A DNA stretch of 35,065 nucleotides from Candidatus Bathyarchaeota archaeon (GTDB lineage: Archaea; Thermoproteota; Bathyarchaeia; Bathyarchaeales; Bathyarchaeaceae). The stretch is taken from contig JACUTO010000001.1 in NCBI GenBank assembly GCA_014859755.1, positions 1-35,065 of the forward strand, given 5' to 3'. The notes beneath the pieces are model-generated. The model searched no databases and was not told where the DNA came from. It saw only the letters and a list, made by a program, of their open reading frames with translations. Positions 1-6,458 of the stretch are shown here, piece after piece (position 1 is the stretch's first letter; the number at the start of each line of letters is the position of its first letter). The translations under genes and the position numbers were made by a program.

Positions 1-59
1 TTGCGGTATTCTTCCAACCATTCTTTGCTTGGATACAAAACCATTTTGTTCACCGACAT
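1..59 (-). CDS. N-terminus of a possible SCP2-domain (sterol carrier-like) protein, truncated by the window edge
   Basis: An ATG at 59 on the minus strand opens a frame that runs off the left edge with no stop. It reads M-S-V-N-K-M-V-L followed by YPSKEWLEEYR. The YPSKEWLEE start is reminiscent, from memory, of archaeal and bacterial SCP2 sterol-carrier domain proteins, which often begin with a short 'YPTKEWLEE'-like segment. Only 19 codons are visible, so the assignment rests on this short match. A T-rich stretch lies about 25-35 bases upstream of the ATG and could hold the TATA box. The rest of the gene lies outside the window. Confidence 0.45.
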   Translation of the reverse strand, partial: MSVNKMVLYPSKEWLEEYR

Positions 60-266
60 TTCAATTAAATTCTTAGAAATAAAAATCTTACAGTCGCATT
101 CTTTCTAACCAATGACATTCTTGAATTATTAACCAAATTTGCACGCTTCGTGTAGAAAAACCGAGCGCTTGTGCTATTGGGACTAGAATAAGAGTGAAGG
201 ATAAGCTCGAGCGCGAAAAAAGATTGTACAGGACTGGGATAATTTAGCGCTATTCTGAAATCATAG

Positions 267-280
267 AATGCGCGCGCATT
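267..280. repeat. Perfect palindrome AATGCGCGCGCATT
   Basis: The 14 bases AATGCGCGCGCATT equal their own reverse complement. Its 12-base core ATGCGCGCGCAT occurs again at 33949-33960, also between genes. Similar short CG-alternating runs sit in several other gaps of the window. It may be a protein binding site or a sequence able to adopt an unusual DNA form; the function is unknown. Confidence 0.5.
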
Positions 281-316
281 GAGTTTAGACACAAAAGAAT
301 GTATAATGTCCGTTTT

Positions 317-338
317 GAACACGACATGAACACGACAT
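317..338. repeat. 11-bp tandem direct repeat (GAACACGACAT x2)
   Basis: GAACACGACAT occurs twice head to tail at 317-327 and 328-338, directly before the TGTCACACC cluster. It may be a slippage product or part of the same repeat region. Confidence 0.6.
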
Positions 339-356
339 TTTACGGGGGAAGGGATT

Positions 357-490
357 TGTCACACCTTTTCTATGGAAAAACAACATTGTGTGACACTTTT
401 TTTTGAAGTTGTGAAATGTCTGTCACACCTTTCCAAAAACAACATTATTTTGTCACACCTTTTATCGAAGTGTCACACCTTTTGTCACAC
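357..490. repeat. Degenerate TGTCACACCTTTT repeat cluster
   Basis: TGTCACACCTTTT or a one-base variant begins at 357, 421, 451 and 471, and a partial copy TGTCACAC starts at 483. An inverted-looking GTGTGACAC lies at 388-396. A second motif, AAAAACAACATT, occurs between copies at 376-387 and 435-446, so the cluster looks like two or more units of a longer repeat that have decayed. The spacing is irregular (64, 30, 20 and 12 bases), which argues against a CRISPR array. It could be a multi-site operator, a replication-related iteron cluster or a decayed satellite. Confidence 0.65.
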
Positions 491-547
491 ATTATCCTCA
501 CGCACTCAATCTTGTGAAGTGTGAAGGTCATGGTCTAAGAGAATCTC

Positions 548-652
548 TTATGAAGTTTCTATAATCGTATTAAGTTCCCTAGCATGAAGCCCTAAAGCCT
601 TTATCATGTGTTTATCTATTTCACAACATAGTTTTTCCATGAGTTTATCCAT
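548..652 (-). CDS. Possible small ORF, 34 residues, unknown
   Basis: An ATG at 652 opens 34 codons ending in TAA at 548, with an in-frame TAG two codons upstream of the ATG. The peptide is rich in charged and hydrophobic residues (starts MDKLMEKLCCEIDK and contains ALGLHARELN), as expected for a helical small protein. No Shine-Dalgarno site is visible and no family is recognised. It may be a small protein, the remnant of a larger one, or chance. Confidence 0.18.
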   Translation of the reverse strand: MDKLMEKLCCEIDKHMIKALGLHARELNTIIETS

Positions 653-752
653 AAACTAAGGTTTATTGTCTAGACTATGTTTCGTAAAAGGGGCTGAATC
701 CCAAGTGTCAAATTTCACAGTAGTTTTAGGCAAATCGTAAATGCATGCATGC

Positions 753-876
753 AATCGTTTTGCGAAGATAGCTGTGTGTATCTGTGTTTTGGGTCGTCTT
801 CGTTTGTAGATGGTTATGGCAACTGTAAGCACAGTAAGTATAAGTAGTATTGATGTTCATGTGAGAAACTCTGTTG
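753..876 (-). repeat. Copy 1 of a duplicated 3' flank with a residual membrane-segment reading frame
   Basis: The sequence just downstream of the first NosD-like stop codon is recognisably related to the flank of the second NosD-like gene at 5019-5104 (for example AATCG(T/G)TTTGCGAAG in both, and a shared stretch around ENRIT in the +2 frame). Read in the +2 frame relative to the gene, copy 1 gives a hydrophobic run followed by basic residues (TSILLILTVLTVAITIYKRR), interrupted upstream by one TGA. Copy 1 has roughly 35-40 extra bases relative to copy 2. It appears to be a leftover of an ancestral coding 3' end or of a lost small downstream gene. Confidence 0.4.
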
Positions 877-1938
877 TTATTCGGTTTTCCCGGTTGTTTT
901 CTTGACCTTTGTGAAATAGACCAGAAGGGCTACTCCGCCTATTGCTATTATCGCTGTTGCGGCTACAACCCATGTAGTTGGGCAAGGCTCGGTAGTTGGT
1001 ATCGGTGGGGGTTCTTCATCAGGGAATTCTGGAATCACGACGTGGTCCATAAGTGGATAGCGGTCTTGATTGTTTTCATCGATGACGTATGGTGTGTCCC
1101 ATATGCCTGAACCATCCAGTTCCTTAGCATTTGGGTATCTATCCTCATAGTCGCTCCAGTAGTTACCGCCTGAAGGATAACCATCATCCCAAATGTTCAC
1201 TGAGATAGCCGAAAAAGGCTCCTCCCAATGAACATCGTTAACCTGTTTCGTGTTATGGATGAAGCTATTATGGTAAATAATGTTGTTTTGAGACCCAGCG
1301 AAGGGAACATGCCCACTGACGTAGATGCCTTCCTCGTTTTTTGCTATATAGTTTCCAATAATTTTGTTTGAAGACCCGAAGAAGTGGATGCCAACATCGT
1401 TGTTTATTATGTTGTTTCCAGAAATATTGTTATAGTGTGAGCCTTGCTCGAACGCGCTTACACTTCCTCCGAGCGCGACGCCACGTTTATTTGCTGTTAT
1501 GTTATTTCCGGAAATGGTGTTATTTGAAGCTAGCCAAAACCATATTCCAAGAAAGTTGTTTGTTATGTAGTTTCCAGAGATAATGTTGTTTGAAGAACCA
1601 TTGAGGAAGATACCCTCTCTGAATCCTTCGATTTCCATATTCCTAATAAACACATTGCTCCTACTCGTCAGGCTTATTCCTTTTCCGTTTCCTGTGCCTT
1701 GTAGGGTGTAGCCTGCCCCATCAACCACAATGTTATCCCTCTCCACAACAATAGAATCGTTGATGTTGCCTGTGAAGGTGTAGACGTTTCCTTCACGCTG
1801 AATCTTATCCGTTCCCTCAACACTTCCATCAGCCCTAATGTAAATTGTCTCCTCTGCTACGACTGGACTTTTGAACCTCATAACCATTGCTGTTGAAAAG
1901 AGCACAAATACAAAGGTTAACAAAACAATCTTCTTCAT
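877..1938 (-). CDS. Secreted NosD-like parallel beta-helix protein with C-terminal membrane anchor (copy 1)
   Basis: This 353-residue protein starts with a signal peptide (MKKIVLLTFVFVLFSTAMV, cleavage likely near VVAEE). It continues with a right-handed parallel beta-helix built from short Asn/Gly-rich coils (repeats of the type SSNNIISGNYITNN, about residues 60-230). It then has the conserved block GGNYWSDYEDRYPN and a QDRYPLM segment. A PEFP motif and a proline-rich linker precede one C-terminal membrane helix (about 325-343) ending in KVKK. This is the NosD/CASH-type architecture common in surface proteins of uncultured archaea; most are probably extracellular carbohydrate-binding or structural proteins rather than copper-binding NosD itself. 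It is the last gene of its unit, 142 bases after the fused gene upstream, and is clearly paralogous to the gene at 5105-6268, from which it differs by more beta-helix coils and no Ig-like domain. The exact ligand is unknown. Confidence 0.85.
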   Translation of the reverse strand: MKKIVLLTFVFVLFSTAMVMRFKSPVVAEETIYIRADGSVEGTDKIQREGNVYTFTGNINDSIVVERDNIVVDGAGYTLQGTGNGKGISLTSRSNVFIRNMEIEGFREGIFLNGSSNNIISGNYITNNFLGIWFWLASNNTISGNNITANKRGVALGGSVSAFEQGSHYNNISGNNIINNDVGIHFFGSSNKIIGNYIAKNEEGIYVSGHVPFAGSQNNIIYHNSFIHNTKQVNDVHWEEPFSAISVNIWDDGYPSGGNYWSDYEDRYPNAKELDGSGIWDTPYVIDENNQDRYPLMDHVVIPEFPDEEPPPIPTTEPCPTTWVVAATAIIAIGGVALLVYFTKVKKTTGKTE

Positions 1939-2080
1939 ATTTAATCACTATATTACTATGGTATTTCCTATTTACATATTATTCTGCTTGCACTCTGCTT
2001 CTAATTTTTTGGGAGACCTTAAAAACAGAAAAAAGAGGTGCTTTTTGTCGGTGCTACTCGATCTATGGTCTCACATTTCC

Positions 2081-3418
2081 TTACCAATAGACCTCGCCAA
2101 AGTTTATTGCGACTATTAGTGCGTCATCGATGTCGACGATACCGTCACAGTTTAGGTCTGCAATTGAGGTCCACTCGGGGTCCCCTCGAATAGATCCGAA
2201 AACGCCGCTGACGATGATAGCATCATCAATGTCAACTATGCCATCGCCATTCACGTCTCCTGGACAGTGTTTCAATTCGAAAACCGCTGTGACCGTCCAG
2301 TCTTTCCAGAAGTACCAGTATGCTGGGTTCAAATAGTATTTAGTATAGCCATATGTGTAGTATTTGAAAAAGGATCTGTTTCCAGTAGAGCCGGGTTCCC
2401 AGAAGTCATTCACAAAGACCGTATGATATCCCCCGGTTATATCAATGGTTGAGCCAGTGTTTGCAAGGTTATGCATTATGTCGATGTAAACGTCTCTATT
2501 GACGAAATAATTGCCATACTGGTCCGCAGCGAGAACCTTGAAGCTGTACTGGTTTAAATGTATGTCTCCATTTCCATAGACACGCATCTTACCCCAATCC
2601 CACTTCGCAGGTGGTCCACCAGGGAAATTACCGGGCCACCACGTCTCAAATCCTTGGTAAAGTGGACAATAAATGAAAGAACATCCAAACCAGTATAATG
2701 AAGCCAGATTTAGAGCATCTTTTATCGAATAGCTAAGGCTCAAAGCGTAATAATAGAACTTAAGGATGAAGTCTTTGGCCAATACTGTGTAATACCGAAA
2801 ACTTCGGTAAGCCAGAGCGGGAGACGCATTTTCAAAGCCTATGAAACAATAAAGACCGCTGTCAGGACTGCTGTAACCATTAGAGCTTAAGCTATTAGTG
2901 TGAGTCCAAGCGTATGGCATTCCCACCGCTCTTCCGTTACCGTCCACGTACCCTATTAAGTCTCCCTGACGACATGTCCAAATGAACACAAAGAAGTGTT
3001 TGCCTAAACCAGTTTTAGGATAAATTTCATAGTCCCAGATAGTATTGCCGTTGCTGTCAAAATAGTCGTAATGTAAATATCCACCGACGTCGAGGAAACC
3101 CCCATGCCCAAAATGGAATATTGCCACACGATGGAACCCTTGCTCCTTGCTGGAGGCCCAACTTAACACGTTGCTTTTTATTGTACCTGTGTCATAAGCA
3201 TTAGTGACCTCGTATCCTTCCTGACCAAAGCGAGACGCCATGTCGGTGCAGATCTGCTGAGCTGCTGTTCTTTCATAATCAAGCTGATAATAGGTAGAGG
3301 CGTAAGTTATGGCACTTCCACCTGGTTCAGGAAGAGGCTCTGCGTTAGCTGTTGGTATTGGTATTGAGACTATAGTAAGCGGAATCAGAAGAAGAACGCT
3401 CCGCCAAGTTTCAAACAT
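2081..3418 (-). other. Probable ancestral separate gene: secreted caspase-like/dockerin protein
   Basis: An ATG at 3418, inside the fused frame, begins MFETWRSVLLLIPLTIVSIP followed by IPTANAEP. This is a complete signal peptide with an alanine cleavage site, which is unexpected in the middle of a protein. Translation from here would give a 445-residue secreted peptidase-like protein ending in a dockerin. No strong Shine-Dalgarno site precedes this ATG, so independent translation would depend on coupling to the upstream frame. This is an alternative reading of the C-terminal half of the CDS at 2081-4597. Confidence 0.4.
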
Positions 3419-4597
3419 TGATTTTGGCACGTTATCAAGCCTTGAGGTCTTTTTCCTTCTAAAATAGACTGTAGTTGCCCCGAGTGCTATGGCAATTAAG
3501 ATTGGAAGCGCTACCCACGTGATTAGTGTCTGGTTTGGAGCTACTTCACCAACAGAAACTTCATTAGATGGCGGCTTAACGGAGTTTTCACTGTTCACAG
3601 GGGCTTCAGGAGATGATGGAGCACCTCCAAATATCATTGCCCCGATATAACTAACTTCTTTTATGTCTGCCCAGATTCCGACATTTATTCCGGTAACACC
3701 GCCTGGGTAAACTTTGTCTAAGCCTAGTGGGATATACCATTCAGGATACAGTGTTAAGGGATCTCCGCCACGTGCATCCTTTTCCTCCATTGCGTTGAGG
3801 AAACATAACGTTGGTTTGCCTACCTCCACTATATTAAACTCCGTTACTTCTATAGTGTCGTTGCCCATGCACACTTTCCACGAGTAGTTTTTGGCCGCGT
3901 TCATCGCGATTTCTATGGCTTCGTTCTCATCGACGTTTATGTCAGTGCCATCAATTTTATAGAGCCACCAACGGTCAATAAAGTGTTTCAAGAACCCCTT
4001 TTCAAAACCCAAGGATACGCGCTTAGAGCTGGCTTGAACGCCGTTAAATGTGAATGTCCATATGAACTCTGTATGTATTTGGTTAACAATCACTTCAAGC
4101 GTCATATTTCCTGATGTTTTTGTGATGTTTTTGTTGATGTCAATTTTGTCCACCATGCTGCGCATTTCTTGGATATATAAAGCTCCAGAATAGGCATAAT
4201 ATCTGCTGAGAAAGCCCTCAGCCATTTCAAGCACGCTAGTGACTGGTTGAGTCATGGGTGGCGAACCATCGCAATCACTTACATATATCAGCTGTAAAGT
4301 CTTGTTTACAAATGTACAAGCCACCCTTAGCATGCTTTCATTAGACTCAAGAGTGTAGTCCACAATATCTTGGGGAAGAATACCCAAGTACAAATCTTGG
4401 GGGTATTCTTTTGTTTCAGCCGCATACTCTGTTAGGTCGAGACCAACCACGTCGTTTAAGATTGCTAACCCCTTCTCCTGAGTGGATATTTCTGCCGCGT
4501 GCACACTCGGTATTAGGAATGCGTAAGCGCTATAACTCAACAGTATAACAAGGAAAACCGTTATGAACAGAAGCTTTCGTCTAAATTGGTTAGCCAT
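2081..4597 (-). CDS. PepSY-like anchored domain fused to a caspase-fold (clan CD) peptidase-like domain with C-terminal dockerin
   Basis: Start chosen at ATG 4597 (MANQFRRKLLF) because a perfect GGAGGT at 4605-4610 lies 7 bases upstream; a longer frame opens at 4690 but adds only basic, non-signal sequence. The 838-residue product has: a signal peptide (about 1-33); an extracellular domain homologous to the protein at 6459-7586, with a late segment that has PepSY-like features; a membrane helix (about 360-382) ending in FRRKK; a second signal-peptide-like segment starting at an internal Met394 (3418) and ending TANAEP; a domain with HFGHGG (His498) and WTCRQGD (Cys542), the His-Gly and Cys pattern of clan CD cysteine peptidases (caspase, gingipain, clostripain); and a dockerin-like tail (778-838) with two calcium loops, DVNGDGIVDIDDA and DLNCDGIVDIDDA. 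A run of five A (T at 3450-3454) followed by out-of-frame TGA TAA suggests two ancestral genes were joined here. No protease activity is proven. Confidence 0.75.
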   Translation of the reverse strand: MANQFRRKLLFITVFLVILLSYSAYAFLIPSVHAAEISTQEKGLAILNDVVGLDLTEYAAETKEYPQDLYLGILPQDIVDYTLESNESMLRVACTFVNKTLQLIYVSDCDGSPPMTQPVTSVLEMAEGFLSRYYAYSGALYIQEMRSMVDKIDINKNITKTSGNMTLEVIVNQIHTEFIWTFTFNGVQASSKRVSLGFEKGFLKHFIDRWWLYKIDGTDINVDENEAIEIAMNAAKNYSWKVCMGNDTIEVTEFNIVEVGKPTLCFLNAMEEKDARGGDPLTLYPEWYIPLGLDKVYPGGVTGINVGIWADIKEVSYIGAMIFGGAPSSPEAPVNSENSVKPPSNEVSVGEVAPNQTLITWVALPILIAIALGATTVYFRRKKTSRLDNVPKSMFETWRSVLLLIPLTIVSIPIPTANAEPLPEPGGSAITYASTYYQLDYERTAAQQICTDMASRFGQEGYEVTNAYDTGTIKSNVLSWASSKEQGFHRVAIFHFGHGGFLDVGGYLHYDYFDSNGNTIWDYEIYPKTGLGKHFFVFIWTCRQGDLIGYVDGNGRAVGMPYAWTHTNSLSSNGYSSPDSGLYCFIGFENASPALAYRSFRYYTVLAKDFILKFYYYALSLSYSIKDALNLASLYWFGCSFIYCPLYQGFETWWPGNFPGGPPAKWDWGKMRVYGNGDIHLNQYSFKVLAADQYGNYFVNRDVYIDIMHNLANTGSTIDITGGYHTVFVNDFWEPGSTGNRSFFKYYTYGYTKYYLNPAYWYFWKDWTVTAVFELKHCPGDVNGDGIVDIDDAIIVSGVFGSIRGDPEWTSIADLNCDGIVDIDDALIVAINFGEVYW

Positions 4598-4604
4598 TTC
4601 CATT

Positions 4605-4610
4605 ACCTCC
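4605..4610 (-). promoter_or_regulatory. Ribosome binding site GGAGGT deciding the start at 4597
   Basis: GGAGGT on the minus strand is followed by A, ATGGAA, then ATGGCT. The ATG at 4603 is only one base from the site, while the ATG at 4597 has 7-base spacing and begins a canonical signal peptide, so 4597 is preferred. Confidence 0.75.
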
Positions 4611-4690
4611 ATTTTTTGGTGGAAATCTCTGTCTTTTCTACTGTTCTTTTTCTGGAATCTAAGCCGACTCCCGTCCGCTCCCCTTTCCAT

Positions 4691-4790
4691 GAGGCGTGAG
4701 GCTTAATTCCCCACGCTTTCCCATGCTAGGCGGTGAAACGCCTCCGAAGGAATCACCCTCGGCTTTAATCTCATTTTTTATGTTTTCATG
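4691..4790 (-). other. GC-rich hairpin cluster, possible remnant of an IS200/IS605-type element end or structured RNA
   Basis: This segment is strikingly richer in G+C than the AT-rich DNA on its right and can form three consecutive hairpins: GCGTGAGG with CCCCACGC (4694-4716, one mismatch), AGGCG with CGCCT (4728-4743), and CCT/AGG around 4741-4750. On the minus strand it is also open in more than one frame (one reads AEGDSFGGVSPP, then MGKRGELSLTPHGKG). CGTGGGG-type hairpins at the 3' end of a short open frame are typical of right ends of archaeal IS200/IS605 (TnpB) elements, where the guide RNA overlaps the end of the gene. No transposase body is present, so this is only a possibility. It sits between the two copies of the duplicated gene unit. 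Confidence 0.3.
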
Positions 4791-5018
4791 GAAATTGTTA
4801 ATAAAATTTACTGAATGTTTTCAAGATAGACTATGCATCTACAATCGCGACAAATTTGCATTTATTATTCAAGTCAGTACATAAGTTGATGGGACATTCG
4901 TGTATCTCTTGCTTGAGCAAATACATGCAGAGGAGAAGAAAACGTTTCATTTATGCAACCAAGGTATAGTAGAGATATCTCCCGCAAACTCTCCTTTTTT
5001 GTTTTTGAAGGATCCACG
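4791..5018. other. AT-rich spacer without a recognisable gene
   Basis: Between the hairpin cluster and the 3' flank of the second NosD-like gene I see no coding frame with family resemblance, no tRNA-like fold and no repeat. The short frames here look accidental. Confidence 0.4.
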
Positions 5019-5104
5019 AATCGGTTTGCGAAGGCAGCGGTGTGTCATGGCAACCGCAATCACCTTGAGCATAAGTAAAGGTGATGCCCATGGGGAAACT
5101 CTTG
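5019..5104 (-). repeat. Copy 2 of the duplicated 3' flank
   Basis: This stretch is homologous to 753-876 downstream of the other NosD-like gene. In the +2 frame relative to the gene it reads on after ENRIT as RVSPWASPLLMLKVIAVAMT and then basic residues, the same hydrophobic-then-basic pattern as copy 1 and here without an internal stop. Retention of the pattern in both copies suggests a common coding ancestor, now outside the annotated genes. Confidence 0.4.
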
Positions 5105-6268
5105 TTATTCGATTCTCCTGATTTTTCTGAAATAGACCAGAAGGGCTACTCCAACTGCCACTATTATCGCTATGGCAATTACAATCCATGTTGTTGGGAA
5201 AGGCTCTGAATGTTGAGCTATTCTGAAATAGACTATTTCAGAGGCTCCAGTGTACCCGAATGCATCGTTTGCATAAACTCTTAGGATGTGAGAACCGTCA
5301 GATAATCCAGTTAGGGTTGTGTTTCCAGCAATTGTCACAGTGGCTTGGCCGTCCAAGCTGTAACCGATCCATGAAGTTGGTTTATTCACGGTAAAAGTTA
5401 AGGAAACATTGTTTCCAGTGTACGTCTTGTTTTCTGGCGAAACAACGAAAATAGTAGGTGGCGTAGTGTCTGGAAACTCTGGAATTACGACGGGACTCAT
5501 AAGGGGATAGCGGTCTTGATTGTTGGCGTCGATTATGTATGGTGTGTCCCATATGCCTGAATCATCCAGTTCTGTAGCGTTTGGGTATCTATCTTCATAG
5601 TCGCTCCAGTAGTTGCCGCCAGAAGGATAACCATCATCCAAAATATTTGCCGAGGAAGGAAGCCAAGGATTGGACCAACATATATCTTCAACCTGTTTCG
5701 TGTTATTAATGAAGTTATTATGGTAAATAAGGTCATGCGAACCGTGGAATAAGATACCAATTTCGTTGTTTGCTATGTAATTTCCAGTAATGTTGTTTGA
5801 AACCCCAGCCGTCCAAATGCCACTATCAGTGTTCGCCGTTATGTTGTTTCGGGTAATAGTGTTGTTTGAAGAGGGCACGAGGTAGATGCCATCCATGAAA
5901 CTCCGTATTTCCATGTTCTTGATCGTTACGTTGCTTCTGCCTGACAGGTCTATTCCCCGAGAAATATAAGCTGCTGTTCCCAGAAGGGTGAAGCCTGCAC
6001 CATCAATCACAATATTGTCCCTATCAACTTCTATGCCATAATCACCATAATCAATACTAATTTTGCCCGTGAAGACGTAGACGTTTCCGTCACGGTGAAT
6101 CTTATCCGTTCCCTCGACACTTCCGTCAGCCCTGATGTGAATACTTCCACTTGCTTCTACCATGTTGATTTTTGGAAAAGAAACTATCAAGGAACAAAGT
6201 ATCAAGAGCGGAACAAATCTTGATACCAATCTTTTTGTGTTGGATACAACCAACGTTTTACCCAACAT
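5105..6268 (-). CDS. Secreted NosD-like beta-helix protein with Ig-like domain and membrane anchor (copy 2)
   Basis: Start placed at ATG 6268 (MLGKTLVVSNTKRL), which gives 387 residues with a signal peptide (hydrophobic core VPLLILCSLIVSF). An upstream start at 6406 would add 46 residues unlike a signal. The order is: strand-rich entry block (IHIRADGSVEGTDKI), beta-helix coils (SSNNTITRNNITAN), GGNYWSDYEDRYPN, PEFPD, an Ig-like or bacterial surface-type domain (PPTIFVVSPENKTY to about ASEIVYFRI), and one C-terminal membrane helix ending RKIRRIE. The entry block and the GGNYWSDY-to-PEFPD region are nearly the same as in copy 1, while the Ig-like domain is unique to this copy and the beta-helix is shorter. 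It lies 190 bases after the PepSY-like gene, matching the order in the other copy. It probably acts at the cell surface; the ligand is unknown. Confidence 0.82.
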   Translation of the reverse strand: MLGKTLVVSNTKRLVSRFVPLLILCSLIVSFPKINMVEASGSIHIRADGSVEGTDKIHRDGNVYVFTGKISIDYGDYGIEVDRDNIVIDGAGFTLLGTAAYISRGIDLSGRSNVTIKNMEIRSFMDGIYLVPSSNNTITRNNITANTDSGIWTAGVSNNITGNYIANNEIGILFHGSHDLIYHNNFINNTKQVEDICWSNPWLPSSANILDDGYPSGGNYWSDYEDRYPNATELDDSGIWDTPYIIDANNQDRYPLMSPVVIPEFPDTTPPTIFVVSPENKTYTGNNVSLTFTVNKPTSWIGYSLDGQATVTIAGNTTLTGLSDGSHILRVYANDAFGYTGASEIVYFRIAQHSEPFPTTWIVIAIAIIVAVGVALLVYFRKIRRIE

Positions 6269-6424
6269 AATTATTAGCTCTGTACAAAAAAAGATTTGTT
6301 CCTTGATTAGACTAATCCAGAAACTAAGGTCAAAATCCTTTATCCTGAAAATGAACCACCAGAGATCACTAGATAAAAGGATTAGTAGAGATTTTGGATG
6401 AGACATCAGTCTTAATCACAAACT

Positions 6425-6437
6425 ATAAAAAAGGAGG
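6425..6437 (-). promoter_or_regulatory. Possible TATA box upstream of the NosD-like gene at 5105-6268
   Basis: On the minus strand CTTTTTTATAG lies in the gap after the PepSY-like gene, about 160 bases from the preferred start. If active it would give a long leader, so cotranscription with the upstream gene is equally possible. Confidence 0.25.
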
Positions 6438-6458
6438 GGTGTTGGTGTTCAATGGTTG

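Larger units (their letters stand above)
60..876. other. Gene-poor intergenic region with repeats
   Basis: No convincing long gene lies in these roughly 800 bases. They contain an 11-bp tandem duplication at 317-338, a perfect GC-alternating palindrome at 267-280, a cluster of TGTCACACC repeats at 357-490, one possible 34-codon ORF at 548-652 on the minus strand, and, at the right end, a stretch homologous to the 3' flank of the second NosD-like gene. The open frame at 65-322 (minus) looks like chance: it has no domain resemblance and no ribosome binding site. Confidence 0.6.

Noticed and set aside
65..322. An 85-codon minus-strand frame at the left edge
   Set aside because: No signal, domain or ribosome binding site; it overlaps the repeat region and starts at a GTG inside an 11-bp duplication. 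Treated as chance.
357..490. CRISPR-like array
   Set aside because: The repeated unit is only 13 bases, spacers are 10-50 bases and irregular, copies vary, and no cas genes are present.
4598..4690. Longer N-terminus for the fused protein
   Set aside because: The extra 31 residues are basic and hide the signal peptide; GGAGGT sits inside them with ideal spacing to ATG 4597.
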